Assembly (NCBI GenBank): GCA_036396795.1
Contig: DASWKF010000002.1
Location: forward strand, 1 to 64,000
DNA: 64,000 nucleotides
Direction of reading: 5' to 3'
Origin: JAHEEM01 sp036396795
Lineage (GTDB): Bacteria; Pseudomonadota; Gammaproteobacteria; Steroidobacterales; Rariloculaceae
Below the pieces are notes generated by a model that saw only the letters and a program-made list of their open reading frames with translations, did no database searches and had not been told where the DNA came from. Of this stretch, positions 25,585-33,660 are shown piece after piece; within the stretch, counting starts at the first letter, position 1, and every line of letters starts with the position of its first letter. The translations under genes and the position numbers were made by a program.

Positions 25585-27233
25585 CGCGGATCGTGCTCGG
25601 TTGCGTTGCCCTGCTCGGTCTCTGGGTCTCGAGTGCCGCAGCGCAGGACCTGAGCCTGCGGGCGTCGGTAGATCGCGCCACCGTGCGCGAGAATGAATCC
25701 TTCAGCTTCGTATTGCGCGCCCAGGGTCGTTTTCGCGGCGAACCGGATCTGATGCCGCTTGCAAGCGACTTCGACATCCTCGAGCAGCAACGCAATACGA
25801 GCATTCAGATGAGCGGCGGTGACACGAGCGTGCTCACGGAATGGTCGCTGCAATTGATGCCGACGCGATCGGGCAATTTCACGCTGCCACCCATCGAGCT
25901 TGCCGGTGCGTTCAGCAATCCCGTCGAGATCGAAGTGCTGCCGGCGCTGCAGAGTGACGCGCCGGCCGACATCTTTCTCGAAGCGGAGGTCTCGCCTTCG
26001 CCCGCCTACGTCCAGGCGGAGATCATCTACACCGTCCGCCTGTTCCGCCGCGTCAGCACCGGGCGCTCGACCTTGAGCGCGCCGGAGGTTGCGGGCGGCG
26101 AAGCGATCATCGAGAGGCTGGGCGACGATCGCGAGTACCAAGTGGTTCGCGACGGCCGCAATTTCATCGCGGTCGAGCGCCGCTACGTGATCTTCCCGCA
26201 AACGGCGGGTGACTTGACGGTCCAGCCGGTGACGTTCGAAGCGCGGGTCATCATGCCGACGGGTTTCTCGAGCCTGCAGCGTTTCGGCACCGAGGCCATG
26301 GAGATCGAAGTTCTCGCCGCCGTGCCGCCGCCGGCGCAATGGCCGGACGCGGCCTGGCTGCCGGCGCGGAGCTTGTCGCTGGCGGAGCGCTGGAGCGCCG
26401 ACGACGAAGCGCTGACCGCCGGCGTGCCGCAGACGCGCACCTTGATCCTCGAAGCGAGCGGCGTGCTCGATTCGCAGCTTCCGGAGATTCGCGTCCCGCC
26501 GGCGGATGGTGTTCGGCAGTATCCGGACCAGCCTGAGCTGTCCCGGGAGGTGACTCAGCAGGGGCTGCAGTCGCGCCGCACGGAACGTTACGCCGTCATC
26601 GCCCAGGAACAAGGCGCGCGGGTCCTGCCGGGAGTCGAAGTGCCGTGGTTCGACGTCGTCAGCGGCGGTTGGCAGCTTGCGCGCATCGAGCCGCGATCGA
26701 TCAACGTGCTGCCGAGCCCGGAGCGCTCGAGTGTCGAGCCGGTCGCCGCCTCCGAGGCTCTGCCGGCGCCGGCTGCGGCCTCGTCGGGCTCGGTCTTCTG
26801 GCAAGCGGCCAGCGCGGGCCTGCTGGTCGCGTGGCTCGCGACGCTCGCGCTGTGGTGGCAGAGCCGCAGGCTGCCGCGCACGACGGCGAAACCGGCGCCG
26901 GCGACCGCGCCGCGGCGCGCCGCCAACCGCCGCTTGTTGAGTGAGCTTCGCGCGGCCTGCCGAGCGAACGATGCGCCGCGCGCACGCACGCTGCTGCTGC
27001 AGTGGGGCGCGCTGCGCCTGCCGGAGAAAGTTCCGGCCAGCCTCGGCGCGCTGGCCCGGCATCTGCCTGCGGAGCTCGCCGCCGCGGTCGCCGAGCTCGA
27101 GCGACGCCTCTACGGCCCCGATGAGGAGCCCTGGGACGGCGGCCGCCTCGCCGCGGCGCTTTCGGAGATCGACCGCGTGAACGGCCCGCGGGACGGCGCC
27201 GCGCGCGAGCCGCTGTTGCCTCTCTACCACTGA
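25578..27233 (+). CDS. batD: BatD family protein
   Basis: 551 residues from ATG 25578, overlapping batB by 7 bases. A signal peptide (about residues 1-23) precedes the BatD beta-sandwich repeats: LSLRASVDRATVRENESFSFVLRAQG, TSVLTEWSLQLMPTRSGNFTLPPIEL and RRYVIFPQTAGDLTVQPVTFEARV. One transmembrane helix lies near residue 400-420 (FWQAASAGLLVAWLATLALWW), and a cytoplasmic tail of Arg/Ala-rich helices follows. BatD proteins are exported, oxygen-tolerance-like proteins that close Bat operons. No terminator with a T-run is evident afterwards. Confidence 0.9.
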   Translation: MVTRIVLGCVALLGLWVSSAAAQDLSLRASVDRATVRENESFSFVLRAQGRFRGEPDLMPLASDFDILEQQRNTSIQMSGGDTSVLTEWSLQLMPTRSGNFTLPPIELAGAFSNPVEIEVLPALQSDAPADIFLEAEVSPSPAYVQAEIIYTVRLFRRVSTGRSTLSAPEVAGGEAIIERLGDDREYQVVRDGRNFIAVERRYVIFPQTAGDLTVQPVTFEARVIMPTGFSSLQRFGTEAMEIEVLAAVPPPAQWPDAAWLPARSLSLAERWSADDEALTAGVPQTRTLILEASGVLDSQLPEIRVPPADGVRQYPDQPELSREVTQQGLQSRRTERYAVIAQEQGARVLPGVEVPWFDVVSGGWQLARIEPRSINVLPSPERSSVEPVAASEALPAPAAASSGSVFWQAASAGLLVAWLATLALWWQSRRLPRTTAKPAPATAPRRAANRRLLSELRAACRANDAPRARTLLLQWGALRLPEKVPASLGALARHLPAELAAAVAELERRLYGPDEEPWDGGRLAAALSEIDRVNGPRDGAAREPLLPLYH

Positions 27234-27294
27234 TACGCTTGCGGCCGGCGGCGGAAAACGGCGCAACGGCGGCGTCCGCTGCGGTGCTAGCGTT

Positions 27295-27337
27295 CGGACA
27301 AAGCCGCTGTTTGTGATGCATGTTGGGGTTTTGTCCG
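27295..27337. repeat. 8-base inverted repeat upstream of the diguanylate cyclase
   Basis: CGGACAAA (27295-27302) and TTTGTCCG (27330-27337) are perfect inverted repeats separated by 27 bases, 41 bases ahead of the cyclase ATG. This could be an operator pair or a hairpin; no further evidence. Confidence 0.4.
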
Positions 27338-27377
27338 CGTGTCCGGGGCATGCTTAACCATTCCGTCGGGCTGCCCT

Positions 27378-28601
27378 ATGGACTTCATCTCCTACAACCT
27401 GGAAAGCCTTGGCTCACCCTATGCCAAGCAGTTGAAGCAGGGTTACCCGAATCTGCGATTCGCCGGGCTGCTCGAGAAGGAGTTTCGCGACAGCTTCATC
27501 GAGCAGAACGTGGTCCGCGGCCGGACCTCCGGGCTGTTGGCGCTCGGCATGGTCCTCGCGCTGAGCCTGATCGACGCGCTCTTCGGCGCGGCGCCGGGCG
27601 CCGCGCTGCTCAACGTGCTTCGCCTGGGCGTGCTGTGCCTCGTGATCACGCTGATCGTGCTCGCGACCTTCCATCCAGCGCTGAAACCTCAATACATGGG
27701 CATAGCCGGTTTCGGCGTGTCGCTCGTCGGGCTGGTCGTGATGTACATGAGTCTCGTGGCGGCGAAAGCCGGGGCGTCCTACGTTCTCGCCGGCGTCGTG
27801 CTGGTGGTGCTCGCGGCCTGCCTGTTTCTCGGGCTGCTGTTTCGTATCGCCGTGTCGATCAGCGGCATGCTCGTAGTCACCTACCTGGCGATGGGTTTGC
27901 TGCTGGATGTCCCGCTGAACCAGTTGCTCTACAGCAGCGCGATCCTGACGACGGCGGCCGTCATCGGAGCGATGTCCGCATACAACCTCGAGCTTGCGCT
28001 TCGAAAGGGCTTCCTCGAGACGAAGATCCTCAACGAGCTTGCGGAGAGGGACGGCCTCACGGGCCTCTACAATCGCCGCATTTTCGACGATTTCATCCAC
28101 CGCGTCTGGCGGCAGGCGCGCCGCGAGGACGTCGGCTTGCAGATCATTTTCGTCGATATCGACTACTTCAAGATCTATAACGATTTGTACGGACATCAAG
28201 CCGGCGACGACTGCCTCAAGAAAGCCGCGCAATGCATCGCGCACGCCGCGAAGCGCCCGTTCGATTTCTGTGCCCGTTACGGCGGCGAGGAGTTCGTCCT
28301 GGTTCTGTACGGCCCGCCGCGCGACTACGCGCGCACCGTGCCGGAGCAGATTCGGCAAGACGTCATCGCGCTCGGCATCCCTCACGAAGGCTCGGAGATC
28401 GACAACCTGGTGACGGTCAGCGTCGGCGTGGCGATCACCCGCCCGAGCACCGGCCGAAGCCTCGCGGGCGCTATCCAGACCGCGGATGAAGCGCTCTATG
28501 AGGCCAAGCAGGGTGGCCGAAACCGCGTTTTATATAAGGATGCCGATGCGAGCGAAGTAGAAACCGGCAATTTCCGCGTCAACGCTCGAATAAAAGCGTG
28601 A
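27378..28601 (+). CDS. Membrane diguanylate cyclase (GGDEF)
   Basis: 407 residues from ATG 27378 (MDFISYNLESLG...). About six hydrophobic helices between residues 50 and 200 form an uncharacterised membrane sensor. The GGDEF domain starts with RDGLTGLYNRRIFDDF near residue 228, has the metal/GTP segment FVDIDYFKIYNDLYGHQAGD and the active site GGEEF. The sequence RPFD nine residues before GGEEF is an intact RxxD inhibitory site, so product feedback by cyclic di-GMP is expected. No EAL domain is present. It stands alone between the Bat operon and a convergent glyoxalase gene. Confidence 0.93.
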   Translation: MDFISYNLESLGSPYAKQLKQGYPNLRFAGLLEKEFRDSFIEQNVVRGRTSGLLALGMVLALSLIDALFGAAPGAALLNVLRLGVLCLVITLIVLATFHPALKPQYMGIAGFGVSLVGLVVMYMSLVAAKAGASYVLAGVVLVVLAACLFLGLLFRIAVSISGMLVVTYLAMGLLLDVPLNQLLYSSAILTTAAVIGAMSAYNLELALRKGFLETKILNELAERDGLTGLYNRRIFDDFIHRVWRQARREDVGLQIIFVDIDYFKIYNDLYGHQAGDDCLKKAAQCIAHAAKRPFDFCARYGGEEFVLVLYGPPRDYARTVPEQIRQDVIALGIPHEGSEIDNLVTVSVGVAITRPSTGRSLAGAIQTADEALYEAKQGGRNRVLYKDADASEVETGNFRVNARIKA

Positions 28602-28618
28602 CGCCGGCCGCCAGCAGG

Positions 28619-29038
28619 TTACCAGCTTCCGGTATTCCTCATCGAGGCCCACGGCTCCCGCGGCTCGAGCGCTCCGCCCTTTTGGAGAAACTCGATCGAG
28701 ATGTTGTCCGGCGAGCGAATGAACGCCATGCGCCCGTCTCGGGGCGGTCGGTTGATCGTGACTCCCGCGTCCATGAGCCGCCGGCAAGTGTCGTAGATGT
28801 CGTCGACCTCGTAAGCCACATGGCCGAAATTACGCCCCTCGGAGTATTCCTGCGGATCCCAGTTGTAGGTAAGCTCGAGCGGACATTCTTCCTGACCCTC
28901 GGGCGCGACGAACAACAGCGTAAACCGCCCGGCTTCATAGTCATCGCGCCGCGTCACCTTGAGGCCGAGCTTGCCGCAATAGAAGTCGAGCGAATCCTCG
29001 AGATCGCTGACTCTTACCATTGTATGGAGATATCGCAC
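28619..29038 (-). CDS. VOC family protein, lactoylglutathione lyase-like
   Basis: 139 residues from GTG 29038, behind a GGAGGA ribosome-binding site 6 bases away. The sequence MRYLHTMVRVSDLEDSLDFYCGKLGL matches glyoxalase I. Metal-ligand positions are all occupied: His5, Glu in LELTYNW, His in GHVAYEV and Glu in ISIEFLQ. The family member GloA isomerises the methylglyoxal-glutathione hemithioacetal to S-lactoylglutathione; the ligand set makes that activity plausible, although other VOC enzymes share it. Confidence 0.85.
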   Translation of the reverse strand: MRYLHTMVRVSDLEDSLDFYCGKLGLKVTRRDDYEAGRFTLLFVAPEGQEECPLELTYNWDPQEYSEGRNFGHVAYEVDDIYDTCRRLMDAGVTINRPPRDGRMAFIRSPDNISIEFLQKGGALEPREPWASMRNTGSW

Positions 29039-29144
29039 AACCTATCCTCCAGCCTGCCGCCGGCGCCGCGCCGGCGTGCGAAAACTATACCGGCTTCGGC
29101 GTCGGCGTCCTAGGTAGCGATTCGGCGTCAGTCGTGATGTGGAG

Positions 29145-30059
29145 ATGCGATTGAGCGGGGCAACTCGAAGGATCATCTTCGTTCCCGGGATGAAACCGAA
29201 GCCTCCCCCGGAGATTCATCGGCCGGAGCTGATCCGCTGTCTGTCGGCGGCGCTGCGAAGAAGCAATCCGGAAGCCGCGCGCCTGTTCAGGGACGGGCAT
29301 TGCGAGTTTACGCTGATCTCCTGGACGCATCGCTTCTACGGCAGCTATCGCGACATCGCCCTGGATCGCGCCGGAATCGATCGCATCATTCTGCGCCCGA
29401 CTCCCACGGCCGAGGACATCCGCGAGATCGAATCGCCGGCGCACAAGCTTTCGCGTCTGATGCACCTGCTGGGCGACGCCACGCCGCTGGTCGGCCGGCT
29501 GATCGCGAGGCCGGAGATGCGCTCGACCATGGCCGAGGCGCGGCGCTACCTGGGCGACGTCGGTGGCATCGCGACCGAGATTCGCGAGCAGCTCATGGTG
29601 CCGCTTCAGGAAGCTTGGGCCGCCGGGCAACGGGTCCTGGTCATCGGCCACAGCATGGGCTCGGTCATCGCATACGACACGTTCTGGGTGCTCGCGCACC
29701 AGCGCCATGACTCCCACCGCGTCGATCTTTTCATGACCCTGGGTAGCCCGCTTGCCAGTCGATTGATCAGGGAAGGCCTGCGCGGCAGGGGTCTAGACGG
29801 CATCCAGCGCTACCCGACGAACATTCGGCGCTGGGTGAACCTCGCCGCGCGCGGCGAAATGACCGCGCTGAGACCTCGGCTCAAGCCCTACTTCGGCGAG
29901 ATGCTCGAGCTCGGCATTCTGGAAAGTTTCGAGGATCACGTCGGGATCTATAACCACTTTCGCGGCGATCTCGGCGTCAACGTCCACAAAGCGTACGGCT
30001 ACCTGACGAACGGCGCGGTCTCCCGGGCCATCGCCGACTGGCTGATCGAAGACGCGTAG
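29145..30059 (+). CDS. Alpha/beta-hydrolase-like lipase/esterase protein
   Basis: About 304 residues; the start may be GTG 29139 or ATG 29145. It opens with RRIIFVPGMKPKPPPEIHR and has the nucleophile-elbow motif VLVIGHSMGSVIAYD near residue 172, then LFMTLGSPLA and, toward the C-terminus, ESFEDHVGIYNHFRGD, which offers candidate Asp and His for the triad. There is no signal peptide. The pattern resembles cytoplasmic lipase-like proteins of unknown substrate. Its stop codon pairs with that of the convergent OmpA gene in a small hairpin (30057-30076). Confidence 0.7.
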   Translation: MRLSGATRRIIFVPGMKPKPPPEIHRPELIRCLSAALRRSNPEAARLFRDGHCEFTLISWTHRFYGSYRDIALDRAGIDRIILRPTPTAEDIREIESPAHKLSRLMHLLGDATPLVGRLIARPEMRSTMAEARRYLGDVGGIATEIREQLMVPLQEAWAAGQRVLVIGHSMGSVIAYDTFWVLAHQRHDSHRVDLFMTLGSPLASRLIREGLRGRGLDGIQRYPTNIRRWVNLAARGEMTALRPRLKPYFGEMLELGILESFEDHVGIYNHFRGDLGVNVHKAYGYLTNGAVSRAIADWLIEDA

Positions 30060-30073
30060 CGCGGGATCGCTCG

Positions 30074-31513
30074 CTATTCGATCTCGGGCTCGATGCGTAG
30101 ATCGATGCGGCGATTGCGAGCCCGGCCCTGCGGCGTTTCGTTGTTCGCGATCGGGCGTGTTTCGCCGTAGCCCGTCGCGCTGATGCGATACGCGACGACG
30201 CCGAACTCGGCCGTCAGATAGGCGCCGACGGATTCCGCGCGTGCCCGCGAGAGCGCGAGATTCGCCTCGTCGCTGCCGTAGGAGTCCGTGTGGCCTTCGA
30301 TGACGATCCGCGAGCGCGGGAAGACGTCGACCGCGTCCTTGGCCTTCTGCAAGACAGGCCGGTAAGTCGGGTCCACGACCGAGGATCCGCTCGCGAAGGT
30401 CAGACCGACGAGACGCAGGATGAGGACGTTACCCTCGCGATAGACGACGGCCTCGTCGCGATCGAAGAGCGATTCGATGCGTGAGAACTGGCCTCTGATG
30501 GCGGCCTCGGCTTCGAGCCGCTGCACCAGCGCCACGCGCTCCTGCGAGACTCCGCCGAGGCGCTCGTCGAGCTCGCGTATTTCCTCCTCGAGACCGAGGA
30601 TGAGGAGACGGTTCTCCTCGGAATCCGTCAGCAACTGGTGCTCACGTTGCCGCAGGTCCTCGATGAACGTGATCAGCTCGGAGGTGGTGGCCTCGGTGCC
30701 GGAATCGAGCCTCGCGACGAGATCGGCGGCCGCGGCGATCTCGATGATCGGCGCTTCATAGGCCAGGATCAGATCCTCCTCGCTCCAGCGCGCGTCGCGC
30801 ATCTCCTGAATGCGCTCGGCCAGATAGATCGCGTGTCGCGCCTCGTAGTTCGCCTGTTGCGCCAGGCTGCGCGGCAGGTCGGCGTCGTAGCGGTTCTCAT
30901 TGAGCTGCTGCTCGGCCTGCTGCAGCAGGCTCGCCGCGTGCTGATAAGTTCGCGGCGCGTATCTCGGCACGCGCGCCTGCTCCGCTTGGACGAGCAACGC
31001 ACGGGTCTGGCTCAGGTATTGAGCTTTGATCGCCGTGAGCTCGGCGTCGCGATACATGCTTTCCGCATCGGCTGCGCGCTCGCGCGCCGCGTTGATGTTG
31101 CCGGCTTCGAGGCGCCTGGCGGCGTTGTCGAACGAGGATTCGGCCTCTTCCCAAAGCGCCAGCGCGAAGCTCTCGGCTTCGGCCCGAACTGCGTCGTCGC
31201 GCGTCTCGATGGCCGTCGCCAAAGTCATGCGCGCGATCTCGGCCGCCTCGGTGGCCGTGTTGAAGGATTCGACCGCCACCGCCAGCCGCTCTCTGATTCG
31301 ATCGAGATTGCGTCCGCGCTCGAGATCCGTCTCGGCGTCGGTGTAGGCGAGCGCGCCGCGCTCGAAGGCCCGCGGCGCGAGTAGCTGGGCATCGGCGCTG
31401 GTCGCCGCCTCGAGCGCGCGATCGGCTTCCTGGAAGAGCGTGCCGCGGAGGTCCTGGGCGCCGGCCTCGGCTGTGAGCGCGAGGAAGAGAATCAGGGAGA
31501 GGCAGTGTTTCAT
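30074..31513 (-). CDS. OmpA family protein with long periplasmic helical domain
   Basis: A 479-residue protein with a signal peptide (about residues 1-19). Residues 20-330 are almost wholly helical and rich in Ala, Glu and Arg, with a DUF4398-like beginning (EADRALEAATSADAQLLAPRAFERGALAYTDAE) and coiled-coil heptads near residues 280-330. The C-terminal OmpA/Pal domain has LTFASGSSVVDP, IVIEGHTDSYGSDEANLALSRARAESVGAYL and the ending GRARNRRIDLRIE, the peptidoglycan-binding signature. It probably tethers the envelope to the cell wall or senses it. A TATATT -10-like hexamer lies about 45 bases upstream. Confidence 0.88.
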   Translation of the reverse strand: MKHCLSLILFLALTAEAGAQDLRGTLFQEADRALEAATSADAQLLAPRAFERGALAYTDAETDLERGRNLDRIRERLAVAVESFNTATEAAEIARMTLATAIETRDDAVRAEAESFALALWEEAESSFDNAARRLEAGNINAARERAADAESMYRDAELTAIKAQYLSQTRALLVQAEQARVPRYAPRTYQHAASLLQQAEQQLNENRYDADLPRSLAQQANYEARHAIYLAERIQEMRDARWSEEDLILAYEAPIIEIAAAADLVARLDSGTEATTSELITFIEDLRQREHQLLTDSEENRLLILGLEEEIRELDERLGGVSQERVALVQRLEAEAAIRGQFSRIESLFDRDEAVVYREGNVLILRLVGLTFASGSSVVDPTYRPVLQKAKDAVDVFPRSRIVIEGHTDSYGSDEANLALSRARAESVGAYLTAEFGVVAYRISATGYGETRPIANNETPQGRARNRRIDLRIEPEIE

Positions 31514-31626
31514 AATGCAAACCCGCGAGTCGTCGAATCCTTTCCGAGTCTACAGAATATAACAATGCGGGAACTCGGTCAGGACCCCGCCGGGCCTCGG
31601 ACCGCATGGAGCAAGCATGGGCCGGA

Positions 31627-31642
31627 TGTGACGAGGATCACG
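31627..31642. promoter_or_regulatory. CRP/FNR-type palindrome
   Basis: TGTGA-CGAGGA-TCACG matches the CRP half-site arrangement TGTGA-N6-TCACA in 9 of 10 positions. It lies in the divergent gap between the OmpA-family gene and the 66-residue protein gene, more than 100 bases from each start. No regulator gene is in the window. Confidence 0.4.
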
Positions 31643-31800
31643 CCGGTCCCGGGAGCGGCGCATCCCGCCTCGATGCAAGGCGGCTGCTTGCAGCCGAAGT
31701 GAGCCCGAGTTCACGGTATCCGACAGCGGCCCGCGCCGGGGCGCCAAAACGTGGAGCCAATCACAGCCCCTCCCACGTCGCGCCCCTTAAGCTCCGGCCC

Positions 31801-32001
31801 ATGGGCATCAAGTACTACACGCATTTCGTGCTCACCGGCGATGCCGGCGAAGACCGCGGCCAGGAGTTCAGCGGTATCGTCGAGGTGAATCAGTCCACCG
31901 AGAGGCGGTTTGACACCCGCGAAATCGAGGCCTTATTGGCCCGTAATTTCGATTTGGATTCAGCCACAGTCCGACTCATCAACTGGTCGAGACTGCAATA
32001 G
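31801..32001 (+). CDS. Small conserved-looking protein of unknown function (66 residues)
   Basis: Starts at ATG 31801 and ends just before a strong intrinsic terminator, which supports it as a real transcript. The protein MGIKYYTHFVLTGDAGEDRG...LINWSRLQ has no signal peptide or membrane segment and looks like a small alpha/beta fold. I do not recognise a family. The codons use fewer G/C in the third position near the end than neighbouring genes. No partner is evident; greB converges on it. Confidence 0.65.
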   Translation: MGIKYYTHFVLTGDAGEDRGQEFSGIVEVNQSTERRFDTREIEALLARNFDLDSATVRLINWSRLQ

Positions 32002-32035
32002 CAGCGGCCTAGCTTCAGAGTTCCCCCTGTGATTC

Positions 32036-32060
32036 GCCCGGCTTCGTCCGGGCTTTTTTT
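32036..32060 (+). terminator. Intrinsic terminator after the 66-residue protein gene
   Basis: GCCCGG (32036-32041) pairs with CCGGGC (32048-32053) around a 6-base loop containing TTCG, followed by seven T residues (32054-32060). It also lies just beyond the greB stop codon on the other strand. Confidence 0.9.
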
Positions 32061-32067
32061 GGCTCGC

Positions 32068-32577
32068 TTACTCATCGACGCCGCCGTAGCTGACTCCGAT
32101 CAAAGTCCACTCCGCGGCGCCCTCGGGCGTCGTGATCCGAAACGCATCGTCGACGGTTTTCCCGAGCACGGCTTTGCCCAACGGCGAGTCGATGCTCAAG
32201 TAGCCGGGCGCATGATCGAACTCGTCCGGGCCGACGAGCCGAAACCGCTTGACCTCACCGCGCGGATTCTCGAGCTCTATCCACGCGCCGAAGTAGACCT
32301 TGCGAGTCTCCGCCGGCAGCCGATCGACGACGCGGACGCTGCGCAGCCTGCGTCTCAGATGCCGCACGCGGCGATCGATCTCGGCGAGCTGTTTCTTGCC
32401 GTAGATGTACTCGGCATTCTCGGAGCGGTCGCCTTGAGCCGCGGCTTCGGCGACGGCACGGGTCACTTGCGGGCGTTTGATTCGCCAAAGCGCGTCGAGC
32501 TCCCGCTCGAGCGTCGCCGCACCCTCGGGCGTAATGTAGTTGGACCGTGGTGGTGGGGGAGGCCGGTATCTGCCCAT
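32068..32577 (-). CDS. greB: Transcription elongation factor GreB
   Basis: 169 residues from ATG 32577 (MGRYRPPPPPRSNYITPEG...). The frame is open further upstream to 32625, but homology to GreB begins at this ATG. The N-terminal coiled-coil carries the paired acidic tip in GDRSENAEY, which inserts into the RNA polymerase secondary channel and stimulates cleavage of backtracked transcripts. The C-terminal FKBP-like domain has YLSIDSPLGKAVLGKTVDD. GreB rather than GreA is indicated by LDALWRIKRPQVTRAVAEAAAQGDRSENAEYIYGKKQL. The N-terminal run of five prolines is unusual. Divergent from lipA. Confidence 0.93.
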   Translation of the reverse strand: MGRYRPPPPPRSNYITPEGAATLERELDALWRIKRPQVTRAVAEAAAQGDRSENAEYIYGKKQLAEIDRRVRHLRRRLRSVRVVDRLPAETRKVYFGAWIELENPRGEVKRFRLVGPDEFDHAPGYLSIDSPLGKAVLGKTVDDAFRITTPEGAAEWTLIGVSYGGVDE

Positions 32578-32642
32578 AACACGCTTCACGCGAACCGTGA
32601 GATAATCTTCGCCTTCCTCAATCATAAGTGATCGGTTCGAGC

Positions 32643-33632
32643 ATGGCGGCGTTTCGCGGAATACCGATAGTCATTCCCGGCACGAAATATCGTACCGAGC
32701 ACGGTTTCAGCGCGATCAAGCGCGGCGTGAAGGCGCGCGCCGGCCGCGAGGCGGCCGCAACGACGGCGCGAAAGCCCGAGTGGCTTCGAGTTCGGCTGCC
32801 GACGGGCGAACGGTATTCGGCTGTCCGACGGACGGTTCGAGAGCATCGTCTGGCGACCGTCTGCGAGGAATCGTTGTGCCCGAACATCGGCGAGTGCTGG
32901 TCCAACGGCACGGCGACGCTGATGCTGATGGGCTCGGTGTGCACGCGCGCCTGCCAGTTCTGCGCCGTCGACACCGGCAACCCCGGCGGCTGGCTCGATG
33001 CGCAAGAGCCGGAGCACGCAGCGCGCTCCGTCGAGCTCATGGGGCTCAAATACGTCGTGCTGACCTCCGTCGATCGCGACGATCTCGACGACGGCGGCGC
33101 GGGCCATTACGCGAGCTGCGTCAGAGCGATCAGAGCGCGCTGTCCGGAGACGGTCGTGGAGGCCCTGACGCCGGATTTCTGCGGAAGGCTGGAGCACGTC
33201 GAGCGCGTGCTCGATTCCGGCATCGAGGTGTTCGCGCAGAATCTGGAGACCGTGAAACGCCTGACGCATCGAGTCCGCGATCCCCGAGCCGGCTATGAGC
33301 AGACACTGTCCGTGCTCGAGCACGCGAAAGCGTATCGCCCGGACGTGTTGACCAAGACGAGCCTGATGCTCGGGCTCGGTGAGCGCGACGAGGAGATCCA
33401 GGCGGCGTTCGCGGACTTGAAAAGCATCGATTTGGATATCGTCACCCTGGGCCAATATCTGCGGCCGACGAAGAACCACCTTCCCGTCGAGCGCTACGTG
33501 AAGCCCGAGGAGTTCGAGCGTTACCGCGCATGGGGACTCGAGCACGGATTTCTCGAGGTCGTGGCGGGCCCCTTGGTGCGATCGAGCTACCGCGCCGATC
33601 GCGTTTTCGAAGGAAACAACGTCGGCCTCTGA
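32643..33632 (+). CDS. lipA: Lipoyl synthase
   Basis: 329 residues from ATG 32643 (GTG 32628 is an alternative). Both iron-sulfur ligands sets are present: CEESLCPNIGEC (auxiliary cluster, consumed as sulfur donor) and the radical-SAM motif CTRACQFC. YVVLTSVDRDDLDDGGAGHYA and the C-terminal RSSY are family hallmarks. The enzyme inserts sulfur at C6 and C8 of protein-bound octanoyl groups to make lipoate for 2-oxoacid dehydrogenases and the glycine cleavage system. lipB is not adjacent. sohB follows after 28 bases and may be co-transcribed. Confidence 0.96.
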   Translation: MAAFRGIPIVIPGTKYRTEHGFSAIKRGVKARAGREAAATTARKPEWLRVRLPTGERYSAVRRTVREHRLATVCEESLCPNIGECWSNGTATLMLMGSVCTRACQFCAVDTGNPGGWLDAQEPEHAARSVELMGLKYVVLTSVDRDDLDDGGAGHYASCVRAIRARCPETVVEALTPDFCGRLEHVERVLDSGIEVFAQNLETVKRLTHRVRDPRAGYEQTLSVLEHAKAYRPDVLTKTSLMLGLGERDEEIQAAFADLKSIDLDIVTLGQYLRPTKNHLPVERYVKPEEFERYRAWGLEHGFLEVVAGPLVRSSYRADRVFEGNNVGL

Positions 33633-33660
33633 CGTCCGTGGCCGACTATGACCCGGATCG

